From Callaeas wilsoni (taxonomy: Eukaryota > Chordata > Aves > Passeriformes > Callaeidae), in assembly GCA_013398955.1 (NCBI GenBank), contig VWPU01000911.1, forward strand, positions 186,001 through 250,000: 64,000 nt of DNA. Reading direction: 5' to 3'. This document shows, piece after piece, positions 39,350 to 53,540 of the stretch; the stretch's first letter is position 1, and the number at the start of each line of letters is the position of its first letter. The notes under the pieces are model-generated. The model saw nothing but the letters and a program-made list of their open reading frames with translations, had not been told where the DNA came from and ran no database searches. Position numbers and translations under genes: made by a program.

Positions 39350-41160
39350 ATTAAAAGTAAGTGGAAACCAAGCTAATTTGCACACATTTATCAGTTATAT
39401 TTGTATTTATCATCTTGCTAAAGGCAGCATTTTATGGCTCAGGAATGAGCTTTAATTCAGACAAGATTCCTCAGTGCAGTGGTTTAGATTGATCATAGAA
39501 AGAGATGCAGCTAAAGGAACTTTAATTCCGGTTCTGGAAGCATCACTGTCTCTCAGAACTATACGGATCCACATAAAAACATTTTGGGCCTGTGAACATT
39601 TTTGAAAGCAGATGTATCATCTTAATGCACAATTTTCAAGTGCCATCTAGTGGTTATTTTCTTTTTTATTTCAATTTGGAATTAAAAAAAAAAACTTTCC
39701 CTTTTCCTTATCTTTAAAATTTTTAAAAAGTTTGTTATTTCTATCACTTCCTGTTATTTTATGATGTGTCTCTTGACTGTGCAATGGTAAATAGAGGCTT
39801 CAATTAAGCCCAAGTTTGAGCATTCTGATGAACTGAATTTGGGCCAAAAACCAGCTGATTTCAGAACTAAAGAATTGAAAGAAAAAGGGGAAAAAACCCC
39901 CCAACCTTATCCATCTTACCCATGGAAACAAGGCACAAATGTCAGTTCATTATATAGAGCTTTCTCAGTACAATTTAATGACTTCTTATAATGAGAAAAT
40001 TCTGACTTCTTAGAAGTCTGTAAATAACTAGGGTGTTGTGTAGGGAATACAGTATGGTCATAGAATCACCCCAAGACAGGTGTCAACTAAACACACAAGA
40101 AAATCCTGGAGAAAAAAGCATTTTCTGAGCATTCCTCACATTGGATAAAGCCAAAAATCCACAGTGCCATATCAAAAGATTTCTGTTTTACACTCAACCC
40201 AAGCTGTGATATTACACAGGCCCAAAACTTAAATACTCAGCTAAATTTGGCCACTTAACATATTAGTTTCATAATGGGAACAATTACTTCATGTCTTCTG
40301 TGTCCCATCGCAAATATCCTCTTATTCTCCAAGTAAGGAATTGGGCTCACCAGGTATCCCAAAAAATGGCTAAATGTGCACATGCAGTAGTGTGCCCAAG
40401 ATAGCATCAAACCAGCAGTGTGTACCATGCAGACAACCTGTGTGAAACATACAGAGCATATCAAATCCTGAATTTAAGATGTATGGAAATACATGTATGT
40501 GCTTCCATTCCACCTGGAAATTTATGGAAGACAGTGTCAGGCAGTCGACCAATCAAGGAAAATATCTGGGCTTCTTCAGAGTGAACCTCTGAGAGCCTAA
40601 AAGTAAGATGGTTCTATTTCTGTAATATACTTTCAGAGAGCTACAGTAACATACAAATAATTTTATGCCCACCTCTGCCTGTAGAAAAAGTGTTAGAACT
40701 CAGAGTCTGAGACAGAGTCAAAGTTAAAAACATACCATTACCAAACATCATCTTTGTTATTATTCTACTGGAAGACTTGTTAGCTGTGGCAGAAACAAAT
40801 TCTCTGGGGGAAAAAGAAAGAAAATGCTTAGATCTTAATCATTCTGTCTTGAATTCAAAGCACTTTAATAAAAGGTGGGAACATTGCTATCTTCCTAACT
40901 TTTACCATTTGGAAATAGTCTAACAGAGATGAAAAATCTTAGACAAGTGTTAGAAACAAAGTCATGGTCAAACTGGGAAGAGAGCTTTGAACTCTGATCC
41001 CAGTCCCTGCTCCCTTCTGCCGTCTCTCCCTTCCAGAAAATGAAGAAACTGAAAAGAAAACTTTCACATTCAGCAATCTTTTTGTGCGCTTGTTCCATGG
41101 GTAATCAGAGAGACATTACACATGTCCAGCGAGGCACACTTTAGATGCTGCTCCAGGCAG
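39350..41160. other. Noncoding stretch between a CR1 and the CpG block
   Basis: AT-rich sequence with no gene, RNA gene or clear repeat seen. A lone TCATAGAATCACC string near 40050 resembles a CR1 terminus but has no adjoining CR1 body. Confidence 0.55.
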
Positions 41161-41419
41161 GTGACCCCGGAGCCGCGGAGCTCGGAGAATGCAGCGGGAG
41201 CGACAGGCGGCACATCCCCCCGGCAGGGCCACGCTGCTGCCCCTGCACCCCACAGCCCCTGCTCAGCCCTCGGGGAGCAGCCCAGCCTTGCCAAGCCAGT
41301 GGTGTCATCCCACCGCGGCACTGACAGCAGGGAGCTCGCTGGGCAACCCCATCCGCTCGTGCAACCCAACACTCCAATGGACAGCTCCGGGAGCACCTCG
41401 CTCGAGGCTCGAGCCCCGT
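41161..41419. promoter_or_regulatory. CpG-dense block, candidate CpG island or untranslated first exon
   Basis: Twenty CpG dinucleotides were counted in 259 bases of GC-rich sequence, in the middle of AT-rich, CpG-poor DNA and about 10.8 kb upstream of the BBX start exon. Overlapping open frames exist in several phases on both strands (for example 41070-41453 minus and 41122-41538 plus), as expected for stop-poor GC-rich DNA; none has a recognisable domain. It could be an alternative BBX promoter or 5' UTR exon, or an orphan island. I could not settle on a convincing donor site on the minus strand. Confidence 0.4.
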
Positions 41420-42798
41420 CTCCCACTCCTAGTGCATACAAGCCCTTACACACACTGCTGAACCTGCCTGATCTGGGGCTTATCCAACATCCTCAGTGTA
41501 ATAATCCACCTACAGGTCCTGGGAAACTTACAGCATAGTGCAACTACCCCTGCGCAATTGGAAAATAAGCGAAGATCTGGATAATAAGTAATGCAAAGAT
41601 CTGGAGAGGCAGGAAATCACAAAGCTGCCCCTGAATACAAGAACAGGGCATATATACACAATGTCTGAAAGAGTAAAAAAAATTATATAACACACAGATA
41701 AAAGAAAAGGAATAAACAGTGTTACTTATAAAGCCCTCAGAAGGTAAAATGCTATCTTACTCCATGTATAACCTCAATAAAGCATCCTCAGCTATTCAGC
41801 ACATTAAACTCCCCTTTAAACACCTATCAAAATAATCAAAATAATTTAAAGTTCCATAGTTCAATTGTCCCAATGCCTAAACTGTTGTACTCAACTAATT
41901 CAGTTAATCCATTAAAAAGGCATGGAAATTTTGGCCTACACTGCTTCAAGTTCTCTCTAGGATAAGAGTATTTTGTGTACTCCCTCAGGTGTGTCCCCTC
42001 TAAGAGCCCATGTGCTAAAATAGTATGAGCCAAATTAGCAAAGCAGTTCCCCCAGGATACCAGGCACAACACCAGGCCTAAGTCTACTGCTCTTTTTGCA
42101 GGTGAAATGTGAGCTAAAATTCTGAACGGAGATTTACAGTACTTCACTTCTGAAAAATTGTTTTAATTGAGAGCTACGCATATACCAGTACGAGCTAGAA
42201 AGCCCTGTATAATGGCAAACACTCTCTAAGAGCATAAATGAGTAGGCCCATATTTCACTGGTAGACATTCACCGTAGCATTATAGTCACATTCTCCTGAA
42301 GCTCCATGGATGTTGAGTATGAATGATTTCAAATTCCTGGAAGAAAGCAAGCTACCAAGAAAATGTGTTCTTTGCCAGGGAGGTAGCTTGATGCTAGAAG
42401 ACATTTCAGAGTTTTTCCCTAACAATCTCTCTCTCAAATAAGCTTTGAACTAAACCACCAGAAGCAAGCAGCTGTAGACAATGCTCCCATTCTCAGGCCA
42501 TATGCATGCTCATATGCAAAAATGCATCACCACCTCGAGTTCTGCTGAACATAACAGTCTCTTGTAAGGAGGAAGAGATTTGGCTTATTTTTAATTCACA
42601 GAAAGACAATCACAGGATTCAGCAATGTCCACTTCAAAAGATCTAAAGCTAGAAATGTGACATGAGCTGCATATGAAAGATTCAGGAAAAAAATACTTTT
42701 GCATTGTTCCTCTTAAAATGCCATAATATAGCTATTAATTTTCATGCACTAACAAACTATTATTTCAAGAAAAGGGCAATATTAAATACTGAAATCAG
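41420..42798. other. Noncoding stretch
   Basis: AT-rich unique sequence with nothing recognisable apart from chance open frames. Confidence 0.55.
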
Positions 42799-43945
42799 CA
42801 GCTGGGGGTCTCTAGTCCTGCTCAAGGCAGACTTAGCTTCAATGCTGAACCATGCTGCTCAGGACTCCACCCAGGGATAGAGAATCCACCACCTCTTTCA
42901 CCACTGTCACAATGGAGGATATTTTTCCTTATGCTCAACCTGAATTTCTCCACCTGAAACTTCTGACAATCACCTCATGCCTGTCCTTTCACTATGCACC
43001 TCTAAAAGGAGCCTGACCCCTCTTCTTCATAATGATTCTACAGATAATTGGAGTCAACTGGAGCATCCCCTCAGCCTTCTCAGGTGAGACACAATGAGCT
43101 CTCACAGCCTTTCCTGGTATGTGCTCTGGCGCTGTGACCCAACCACCTCAGTGGTCCTCGACTGTGCTCCCTACAGTCCCTCTCTATGGGTATTCAGTCT
43201 CAGAAGCTCAGAGCAGGAAAACCCTTCTCTCAAACTGCTGTCTACACTCCTGCTCATGCAGCCTAGCCTACAGTTTGATTTTGTGGCTACAAGGTCTTGC
43301 TGCTGAACTCTAGTCAACTTCCTGCCCGTTAGGATCACCAGGTCTTCCATGCAAAGCTGTTTTCTGCCTTTCTTTTTGTTAAACTTCTTGGGTTCCTGCT
43401 AGCCCATTCCAGCTTTCTCAAGTTCCTCTGAATGGCTGCTCCTGTAATCCACTACTTCCACCAATTCGGTGTCACCTTTGATTTGCTGACCGTGCGCTCA
43501 AAACTGTCATTTGTATCACCCATGAAAATATTAAACACTGGCACCAGTATCAGCCCCCAAGGAACACTGCCAATAACTCTCTGCCAGTTCAATGCTGGCT
43601 CAGCCAATTTTTCACACACTGTAGTCTATCTAACAATCCTTCCAGGGGGAATTTGGTTTGGCTCCAGGGAGGCTAATGAAAGTGTCAAAAAACTTGGTAC
43701 CATCAAAGTAAACAAGGTCCTCTTCTCTCCCTTTGCCAATAGTTTTTTATCTCCATCACTTCTTCGCACTCAGGAAGAATTTGCCCATGATAAATTCACG
43801 TTTGGCTGTCCTCTTGTTCTCCATGTGCCTAGAAATGACTTCCAGGAGGACCAGTGCCGCAGTACTCCCAGTGATCAAGCCGAGGTCAGTCAGCCTGCTG
43901 TTCTCCAGATGTTTCTTAGTGCCTTAGAGCACAATTAAACACCTC
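42799..43945 (-). repeat. CR1 LINE, 1.1 kb fragment including reverse transcriptase part
   Basis: The plus strand reads as the reverse complement of a CR1 3' region. It has the 3' UTR-like part with GAGAATCCACCACCTC and CCCCTCAGCCTTCTCAGG. Further on it has the part antisense to the reverse transcriptase, with TTCGGTGTCACCTTTG (opposite the FADD catalytic region, here mutated), ATATTAAACACTGGCACCAG, CCCCAAGGAACACTGCC and CTCCATGTGCCTAGAA. The coding sense is minus, like BBX. It carries many mutations and stops, so is a dead copy. The 168-codon plus-strand open frame 43432-43938 is antisense to it and not a gene. Confidence 0.88.
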
Positions 43946-46900
43946 AGGGTCTGATTTCTTCTGTCTGCATGATCCACAAGAATGATGACCCTGTTTCATT
44001 TGACCTGCGGTAACCTGAGATTACTACCTGTTTGCCAGCAATTCCAAATGCAGAAGAGCTGGAAATACTGGTATCTTGGAGAACAAGCAGCACAGGCAGT
44101 TTGCCTCAACCCTTCCTGTTTCTTTCAAGAGGCTACCCAATACTACAAACCAAAGTTTACAAATACCTCTGCCTCACTTTAAAAAAAACCCAAACAACAA
44201 AAACCTTAAGTCTAAACACAGTAAAGTATTTTAATTGTGTTTGAAAATATAAGTACAATTTAGTCCAAGATTTCCTCTACATTCTGATTTTTTAAAAAGC
44301 TTGTTTTTCAATAGGGGGAAGAACAAGAAGTTACTGTGATTCTGAGGCAAGTTCTAAAAAAACCTCAGCTGCCAAGAGGAAGCAAGCGAGCTTCCTCATC
44401 AAATAATGTGTGGCACCTAATGAACAAAACCTAAAATCCAGATGTCTGCCATCCTGGGAGGTCTGCAGTGGACAGGTTATTCACAAGTCTGTTGTTCTAG
44501 GCCCAAGTGTCTAAACACAAACAAGTCTTCTTGTCAGGGACCTAGACTTTCAGGGCTGGTAGGCAACTGGACAAACAATCACACAATTTGCTCACAAAAA
44601 CTTACCAGAAACAGTTAAGATTCCAAAGGACATCGATAAGCTTGGACAGGACTTTCCAATCTAATTTTTAAAATGACTTGCTCTGCTTGCCACAGTTCAC
44701 AGTTTGGGAGAAAACAGGTGGAACACCTTTGCAATACTCTAGAACTGCTATAGGATACATTAATTCGGCAGCAATCTCTGGGGCGCACGGGTCTTTCGCA
44801 AGCCTTAAATGGCAACACAAAGAATCTGATTGCAAGAGACTCATCGGCCCACTCAAGAATCAAACACTTGAAATCATCTGAGACAGTTTCTTCTATGAGT
44901 AGTCCAGGTTTGCACTGAAACCTCGTCAGGAAGCAGGAAAAGACCTTTCTTTTCTTTCTAAAAAGATTTTAACTGGAGGGGCACTCTGGAACACAAAAAG
45001 CTCTCAAACATGGCTGTGGATCCTTCCTTATTAAAGGCTGGGCCCTTAATGAAGCCCTCTCAGAATGGGTGGATTTCATGCGTATGTGAATGCGAACACA
45101 TACCCATCATTAAGCAGCAACTCAGAAACACTGAGTGGTCCTTTGTCTTTATCTTCAAATGCCTGTTCACAATGCAATACTACTCACAATGCTGGACCCT
45201 TTTTGTCATTTAATAAACAAATTTTGAACAAACCAAACTCCATTAATAAAGAGTTTTTAAAATATGAGCCAACAAACCACAACTCATTTAGGCTCTCAAC
45301 ACTCTCAAAAAATTATCTCCATGTGTATCCAACATTTTCAAAAGACTGGGGAAACAGATGAGTTTCTCCTGAATACTGTGGGTATCAATGATGGCAGGCT
45401 TCTGTACACAAGCAAATACTTGTTATGCAGTTTACTATTCCCTGTGCTCCTGAAATGAGTACATCCTACCACCTACAGTCATTATTTATGACCCGAGTTC
45501 GTCTGTTGACCTAAACTGCAATGTTGTGGTGAAGGAAAGAAGCAGACTTAACTACGGATATGCCAGGTTATGCGATCAACCCTACCTTCTTCATAGTACT
45601 ATATAAACTCAGAAGAGAGACTCCTTTAGTTCAGTGGGCTCTAAGGACCTATTTTTTTCATTATCAATATTAACACTGTCCTGAATTCTTGCTGTTTGAG
45701 ATGTTCATGAATTTACAAGTTACACCACAGACAGCTTAAAAATTTCTTCCAGATAGGAAGATTTTTCCTCAGGAACTTGAAAAGTGGAAGATGAACTCAC
45801 ACGTCTGTGCTTCAACATCTTTTCTGTTTTCATTGCATCAGATTAAATGACTCATCCCAGTCCACGACTATAACTGGATTTGTGAAAACTGGCTCTTGGT
45901 AACTCTTTCTGATGTTGGCATTAAATACCTTAGTTTGCTTTATATCAGTTAAATTATGACAAGTCAAACATTTGGCTAAAGCTTAGGAAGCGCAAATGAG
46001 TTCTCATCATTGTAAACATTCTCAGTACAAGGGCAAAGTCAGCTCACAGGAAAAAGTACACCACTTCCACAGTTAATTATCTTTAATTCACACTTCCAGG
46101 GCACAGGCCTATCCCTGCAGAAGAAATCCAGAGATGTAAGACAGCAAAGGCAGATTCCCAAAACGTAAAGGCAAGTATTCAATATAATACATTTACACAC
46201 TGAATATTTTCTTGAAAAGAAGAATGCCTCAGGACCACCCATGGCAGCAACAGCAACTTCCAGTACAACACAACCAGCCAGAGGGCTGATTTAAGGAAAA
46301 AAAGCAAAAGAAAAAGAACTGTAGGAAAACATTTGACGTAGGCACTCCTAAGAAACACTGAGGTCTGGAAAGAGAGCACTAACACATAAAACACAGGTTC
46401 CCTCTGCTGCCAAGTCCCATGGTTTGTGATTCAGCTCTTTGAGTGCACTATGAATATGAAAAGTGTGGAAAACATCTGCCTTTTAATTTGGGGTTTTGTT
46501 GTTGGCAGCTATTATTTTTTAATAATGCCTCGTACACCTCAAAAATATAGAGTAAAACTGTAAACTGGAGGAGCTGCAGTTAAAAACAATGTTGCCACAA
46601 GTAGAGGATATTGACCTGTACTGTTTCATTAGATCTCCTTTTGGCAAGATTTTCTGGAGAACCACCAAGAAAGTACCAGAGGCCCATAAAAACTGAAAGG
46701 AGAAGTTCTCTTAGTAAAATGGATTATTTAAACTTTGGGTTCTCATTTTGTTTATATTATCACCTATTTAAAACTCACATTTCTTAACCAACAGTCAAAG
46801 AAGAAGTGGCTTCATGAAAAAAACTCCAACAGTCTGGCTCCAGGTGGGTGGTGAAAACTGCTCCTGTAGTTCTCCAGCAGAGAAAAACCAAAACAATAAA

Positions 46901-49900
46901 CCTCTAGCCAACATAAAAAAGCCACTTCACAAGTAAGCCACACCTCAAACAAGACTGGATAGTTAAGATTACAGGTAGGCTTTATGGGTTTTATCTTCCT
47001 ATCTTTATAACCACAGAGAAAGAAAGATGGAAATATTGTTTTTCTCAGTTCTTTTGATCACTACTGGGAATCTTTGCTGATTGTTTAACACATGTAGAAT
47101 TGAGTACTTGTGAATGCTTCCAAACTTTTAATGAGCTTTACAAACTGTATTATTATGTTTATGTAGATTTTCCTAGATGGAAGTACAGATACAGGTTTAG
47201 ACAAGATATATCTACATCTAACTATGCATACATGTCAGGTCATAAACTCAAGGTTTTACATCCAGCTGCTCTGCTACAGGAGAAGTGGCAGCTGTGCCCG
47301 CAGACAAGTCAAAATATAGTTTACTGAAATGAAACTATCAATACAAAACTATTCATGTAAAGAGAATAATTGCTGACGAAATCCCTTCCTCTATATTTAA
47401 GGAATGAATCTCTTTGAGTAGAGGAGAATTTTCCATTTTTTTTCTGTTGAGTGGCACACTCGTGTCATTGAGGTTTATCTTTTTAATAACGATTTGCAGC
47501 ACAGTCAGTTTTCAATTAAGGAACTGATCATGTCCAAGTAATTGTAAATGATACAATGAAGTCACAGATTACAGGATAGTTCCTATTTGCAGTAATTTTG
47601 GTTTACTCAAATGTAGCAAATCTGCTTTTAGTTTTTCTTGAAAGCTGATCAGACTCCCTTTTCTGTTTGCATTAGGAACCAAAGCAGACAGATTTAAACT
47701 ACAGAGCAGAACAGTAACAGCCACCTTCCACCTTTTCACTTTCCTGCAGTGAACTCACTTGTTGCAGAAGGAAAACTATTTGCCCATCAACCTTCCCTCA
47801 AACTTTGCCTTGCCCAGAACATTAGCCCATCACCTGGAACAGAGGGGAGCAGAAGCCAGACGCACGTGACACTGACCACCTCGTACCGATGAATAAAGAA
47901 TAATGAACACCCCACAATGCATCCAAACAGTAACTGCCAAGTCTCCTTATTCCTGCTGTGTCCTTATGAACGCAGCTTTTTTGGAAACATCCCGGTCAAT
48001 GCAGTGGCTGCCATCTCAGCATTCCTTCAATCACACTACCTCATGGCGGGTGAGTGGCTTTGTCACCCACACCCCTGCCTGCAGCTACCACTGGACAAAA
48101 CACACTGTTAGAGACACCAGGAGAGCTGAACAGCATCTTGGGCCCTCCCCTTCCCTGCACAAGGGACTGCAGGAAGGTGAGTGTGGGCAAAACTCCGACA
48201 TCCAAGAGAGACATCTCTGCGGCAGGGCTGGTAAGTGCTTCCAGCTACAGCATCAACCTCAAGACACTTGGGGGGTTTTTATGCAGCAGATTCCTTTCCT
48301 CACTACATAACTCAGTGCTCTTCCTACGTCACTGAAGTCAGAAGAGATTTCGCTTCAAACAGCCTCAGCTGCCTCCAGAGCAATACCAAGCTTGGGGCCA
48401 TACATGGCCCCGTTTGCTCCACAAAGCCCACTCTCAGTGCACTGCCAGCCTTCTCTCCAAGGGCTTAAAGCTAGGGCTTCTGTGCACCTTCCCATCTCCA
48501 AGACTCACACCTAGAACACTGGTGAACTGACTCCAAAGCAGCCTAAAATCATCAGGGAGAAGCAGCTGCACAATAACTAAGCAAAAAAAAAAACCCAAAC
48601 AAAAAAGGCCCTAAAGAACTAACTCCTTCCAGTTATTATTTAGATGTTTGCTCTGAGATTGGTAAGAGTGTCTGTGGAGAGCGGGAATGTAACAGCAGAT
48701 ATATTGGACAGCGCATCCTGGAGACCACCTTTTTTGTCATAAAAGCTGCCGTCAGTTATTGCTATGCAAGTAACAGTACACCAAGTATACTCATATTTGC
48801 AAATACTCAGGATGACTCCAGGCATAACTCCAGAGCATGTCTTGTGAAGTCCCAAGATCTTGTTAGGTCAGTCTTTGTCTTACAGTGCACTGTAGACTTG
48901 AATTCATTGTGTTCAACTTCAGAGACATCTTTAGAAAGCAGTGTGATGCTTGAGAAAACATCTCCTTATTAAAAAGGCTGTGCTTTTAAGTAATTAAAGT
49001 TTTTTCCTAGACATTTGTTAGAAGACAACAGCATCCTCTCAGACAAGATTATAAACCAGCTGAGTGTGGTAACCATCACATACAATAACCCAGATCCATA
49101 AAGCAATCTCTCTGGAGAAGAGAAGCAATCAAACCAAACAAAAATCCCAGGTTACCTTTTTTTCCGCCTCTCTGTCTTGTTTTGCTAAGGAAGCCCAAAA
49201 GTCTCTATTATGATACTGGGGAAACCACATACAAATATAGAAGGTTACACCAAGCTTAGACTCATAGCTAATTTAAATCAGCATGCATGAGAGGTAGGAA
49301 TACAGACAATTACTGAACTATTGACACCATTGTATTCAAAGGTTTTGCTCATTCAACCTTCGACAACTTAAGACCGGACCCTCCCTGCTTCACGGAAAAG
49401 CAGCCTTCACAATGCAGATTACGACCTACAATACCTATACCAGGTTATGGAAATGAAATCTTATTGAAGAAGAAAGATCTAGAAAGAGTGAAAACAAACT
49501 GACAGCTTATATAAGGCTTGAACACCTCTACTGAACCACTCTATGACTTTATTCCGGAGCAGCTCTTCAGCACAAAGAGTCTCCAGCAAAGCCAAAGATA
49601 AATAAAATAGGTAAGTCAGGATAAATAAAATAAATACATTCAAGTTTGTAATTTCATATTCTGTAGACTCTAATTGAGCATCCTGCATGCACTATTACCA
49701 CTTTGAATGGGTGTTCAGTGAAGAAAGACTGACTTTGCTGGTTTTTTAACTGCTATCTGAAAAAGTTCTAATGCAGTTCTTATTGCTTTGCACAATAAAA
49801 GCATACTGAAATGCAGAGTGTTTTAAAATGGTCTCACTGGAGTAGAAAACAAGTAATTTGCCAGAAATCACACTTTTTACTCTGCTGTATTATACATACA

Positions 49901-52900
49901 GTGAAATTACTAAATCGAAACAGTTGGGATACAGTTTAACATGTACAACTTTTGCATTTTGTACCTCTATCAATCTTGTTTATTTTACTGTATACACATA
50001 TTTACAAGAACCAGGAAAGGGGAATTTTACCCTTGGAGAGAGAGAGAGAGACTCTTCTGAATTATGAATTGCTTTATGACATTAAATCCTAACAAGATGC
50101 ATCTCAGAAGACCATTTATGCTGCAGCCTGCTAGAGCTCAGTGTTAAGATGCACTATATGCAAGCTCTATATCAGATTAGAAAACAATTACATCACTCAG
50201 TGAGTGTTTGGTATTTGACATTTTGCTTTCTCCAGATTACCTGTGTCATATAAATTTTCACAGGCCATTACAGAAATTCACATCAGCAAACAGAATTTAA
50301 AATTTCCTACTTGTTTAGGCTATGGAAGCTACCTTACATATACAACAACAAGCCCTTATTTACACCATTTAACTAAAATTAACTCAGATGTTTTCAGTTA
50401 TTTCAGGCGGACTTGTTTACTCGCAGATAGCTTAGGCTTGTTCCTCAACACCACAAAGCTCAGAGGATGCCAGGGGAATACAGATGAAGCAAATGTTGGA
50501 ATTTACATCCATGACATGTGACTGTCAGTGTGTCACAAAAACCAGGCTGATTTCTGATGAAAGAAGCCACAAAGCTGAAGCCACATAAGACAAATCATTT
50601 GGAGAGTTCACTACTTTGATTTAGGTTAAACGGATTTATGAGCTTAGAAACAGGACTAAGTTACTGTAATTTGAGCAGCTGAGCTGCGTAGCTGACTATA
50701 CATGCGCACTTTGGCCTACAGCAAAAGCCAGGTCAAGCACATTTTTGCCTTATGAAAGTCACATGATAGATTTGAATGGACAAAATTCAAAGAAAGGGGA
50801 TTTATGGAGTCTACTCAGTTTACCTCACCACTGGGACAAGACTACTCCCAGCAGAAGTTGCAGATAGCCAATCAACAAAACATCCTTATCCAGTGATCTG
50901 CTGCAAGGTCCATCCCATGGGAGCGCCAGACTGATATTCCCACCACGAGACCCACCAGATGTCCACATTCCAGAGAGCATGGACCATCAAGAATTCTCTG
51001 TATGTGAAAACTCCGCATGGTGTGCCCCACCACGTGCCTGGCCAGGTACCTAACACAACAGCCAGCTCTTAATGCATCTCTCACGGTGACACAAAGGGGC
51101 ACACAGCAGCGCCTGCTAAGTGACTGCACTAGGCTGCCCACTGCCATAGAAACAGACAGCTCTCCCACTACAGCTGAAGTTTGAGATACAGGGTTGCAGA
51201 TCAGCGACATGTTACATAACCCATTTGTTCATGACTGAACACACTGTTAAAAGGCTCAGACACATCATCAGATGGTGGCCAGATACTGGTGATCCAATTC
51301 ATTGTAACTCAACAAAGTTGCTGCCTAGAGTCAAAAGCAAACAAGGATTATCTGGAGCTCTGTGTGTGCCCTGCACACCTCAATTTATGCTTAAAGGAGA
51401 ATGGCACAATATTGGATTGGCTGAAGCTTAATTTAAGACAATATTAATATATAAGTTACAAGCTTAAGCTGGAGGAAAATGGGAAAGTAGGCATCTTCCT
51501 GAACAGAGAGACAGCATTAGATGCCGTAACAACCACCACACTCTTGAATCTTGTTACCTATTTTAAGTCACAGGTCACAACCCAGCAAGGCCACTTTCTC
51601 CAGCTGACTACACTGATTCACAGTACCTAGAGGATCTGACCCACGTTATCGATGTACTCCTTGTGCCCCTTGAGCTCTAAAACCATTACCTCTGGCTTGA
51701 CAGGACTAAAATTTACCCACTTTCTTCCTCCCATCAGGAATCTTGGATGAATGGCAACTGCTGCTAAACCCAATGCTAATCAGAGAGAAGAAATATTTCA
51801 ATCTCTAGCAAAGAGATTATTCCTGGTGAAGACATTATAGTCTGGAAATGCTGCAAGCCAGAGATGCATGCTCAAGGCTGGAGACAAGGGCTCAGGAGTC
51901 CCCCAGGGCCCAAGCAGGCACCCTCTCCATGGGAAACAGAAGTGCCATGAAGACACAAGTATTGTGAACTGAATGGCCACTCCCAAGGCTCATCAGGATG
52001 CTCCTCACCTGTTTGCTTAGCATGAAAGCAATGACCAAGCCTGCTAGTGCTTCAAAGCAGATCAAGTTTCAGAAATGCCATCAAGCATGTGGGAACTGCA
52101 AGCAGACCTGCAGGTGTATCCCTGTAGCTCACAACAGTCAGCATCATAGCAGAGGCTCGAGTTCATTTACTGGCTCACTAAGAGCCACTGGTGCATCAAG
52201 CAGAAACCCTCAGGAGAAAGCCTTTTTCAGGACACAGTTGTACAATACCAAAACTTTCTACGTTTCACATAGGGTCTTCTCCAAATACTCAAGCAACAAA
52301 ATCCTTGACCTAAGCATCTCACAGCTTAAAAAAAGTATCTGACACAGAAACCAACCTCCAATTTGTAAAGGTTCTCAAAGAAGCCAGAGATCTGAGAACT
52401 ATCCCAACTCAGCACAGTATATTTTACGATACTGGGTATAGCTCACAAGTACACAAACCAGAAAATGCAGTTCCCCCCAAACTCTTAGGGGCTTATCCAC
52501 ACCAACTGTCTGAATATCAAACACAGTATATGAATGAGGAAAGTGAAATGCTTTTCACCATCACCCCCCTCACCCCAACGGATCCCAAATCTTGTCTGGT
52601 AACTCCTGAGATACTTTAAATCTAAGAGAGTGAGGGGGAAAAAAGAAAAAAGACAAAAAAAAGAAATTAACAGAACCATAGCAACACACCTGAACACCCA
52701 CTGACTTGCTCATGGATCAACCAGAATTAGGACAGGTTGTTACTACCTGCTTTACACTGCATCAAGAAAGAGAGGGAGAAAGAACTGAGAAGAAAGTGCG
52801 TTTATCCTGAGTTTCAAAAGAAATCTTCCTCCTTTCTCCACAGCTTCTCCCTTTGGAGAGAACATGATCAGTAGTAAAAAAGCTGCTTGGATACCTAAGT

Positions 52901-53295
52901 GATAATGAATTTCAAAAGAAAAAACTTGAGTTTCATAGGTTAATTCTCTCATGAAACAGAATTTCTCTTTAAGACTGAGCTTGGCATAAGGCATACTAAT
53001 TCCTAATATTATCCATATAAGCAGAAGTTACTTTCACTTGCAGGTTGATATAGCTTGGACAAGTTTACAAACACAGCTGTGAAAAGGAAGTTGAAAAACC
53101 ACTCATCTTTCCCTATGTGTCTTCCTGGGCTCTTTCAGACTATTCTGAACCCCTGGGCCCAGCCTCTTTGCCCTGCCAAATTTACCCAAGCCAGCCTACA
53201 GAGCTGCTCCCAGAGATGCAGAACTCTTGTGGTTGACACTGCACGAGTCTGCCTGTACACTGGGCATAACAGAGCCACAGAATCGAGCTATTCAC
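43946..53295. other. Noncoding stretch, 9.3 kb
   Basis: No exon or RNA gene can be supported. A GA dinucleotide run occupies 50036-50051. A moderately GC-rich segment at about 50880-51200 might be an old decayed element but was not assignable. The rest is AT-rich unique sequence with chance open frames. Confidence 0.55.
50036..50051. repeat. GA dinucleotide microsatellite
   Basis: About eight GA units in a row. Confidence 0.85.
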
Positions 53296-53347
53296 TTAGG
53301 TGTTGGACTTAATGATCCTTGTGGGTCCCTTCCAGCTCAGAACACTC
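53296..53347 (+). repeat. CR1 LINE tail, very short
   Basis: About 50 bases match the CR1 3' terminus: GGTGTTGGACTTAATGATCC, TTGTGGGTCCCTTCCAGCTC, then AGAACACTC. Sequence upstream to about 53230 may belong to it but is too diverged to call. Confidence 0.8.
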
Positions 53348-53506
53348 CGGCCAAAGTTTGACAGAACCATGAACAAAGAAACAGAAAAACATTGGGAACG
53401 GCTCAGATTTTACTTCTATAAGCTCAGCACCTGGACGGGAAATTCTCAAGCCTTCTATTTAATATGCAAGATGAAAAATGTATTTAGTAAATAACTTCAT
53501 ATATAT

Positions 53507-53540
53507 GCTATCTTTTATATATATACACATACATATAATG
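53507..53540. repeat. TA/CATA low-complexity run
   Basis: Interrupted ATATAT, TATATATATACACATACATATA sequence; a simple repeat likely to vary in length between individuals. Confidence 0.75.

Noticed and set aside
40046..40060. TCATAGAATCACC string like a CR1 terminus
   Set aside because: No CR1 body follows on either side; too short to call.
41070..41538. Overlapping open frames in several phases over the CpG block
   Set aside because: GC-rich DNA is poor in stops, so long frames appear by chance on both strands; none matches a family.
43432..43938. 168-codon plus-strand open frame
   Set aside because: It is antisense to the reverse transcriptase part of a CR1 copy.
50880..51200. Moderately GC-rich segment suspected to be an old DNA transposon
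   Set aside because: No terminal inverted repeats, target duplication or family motif could be recognised.
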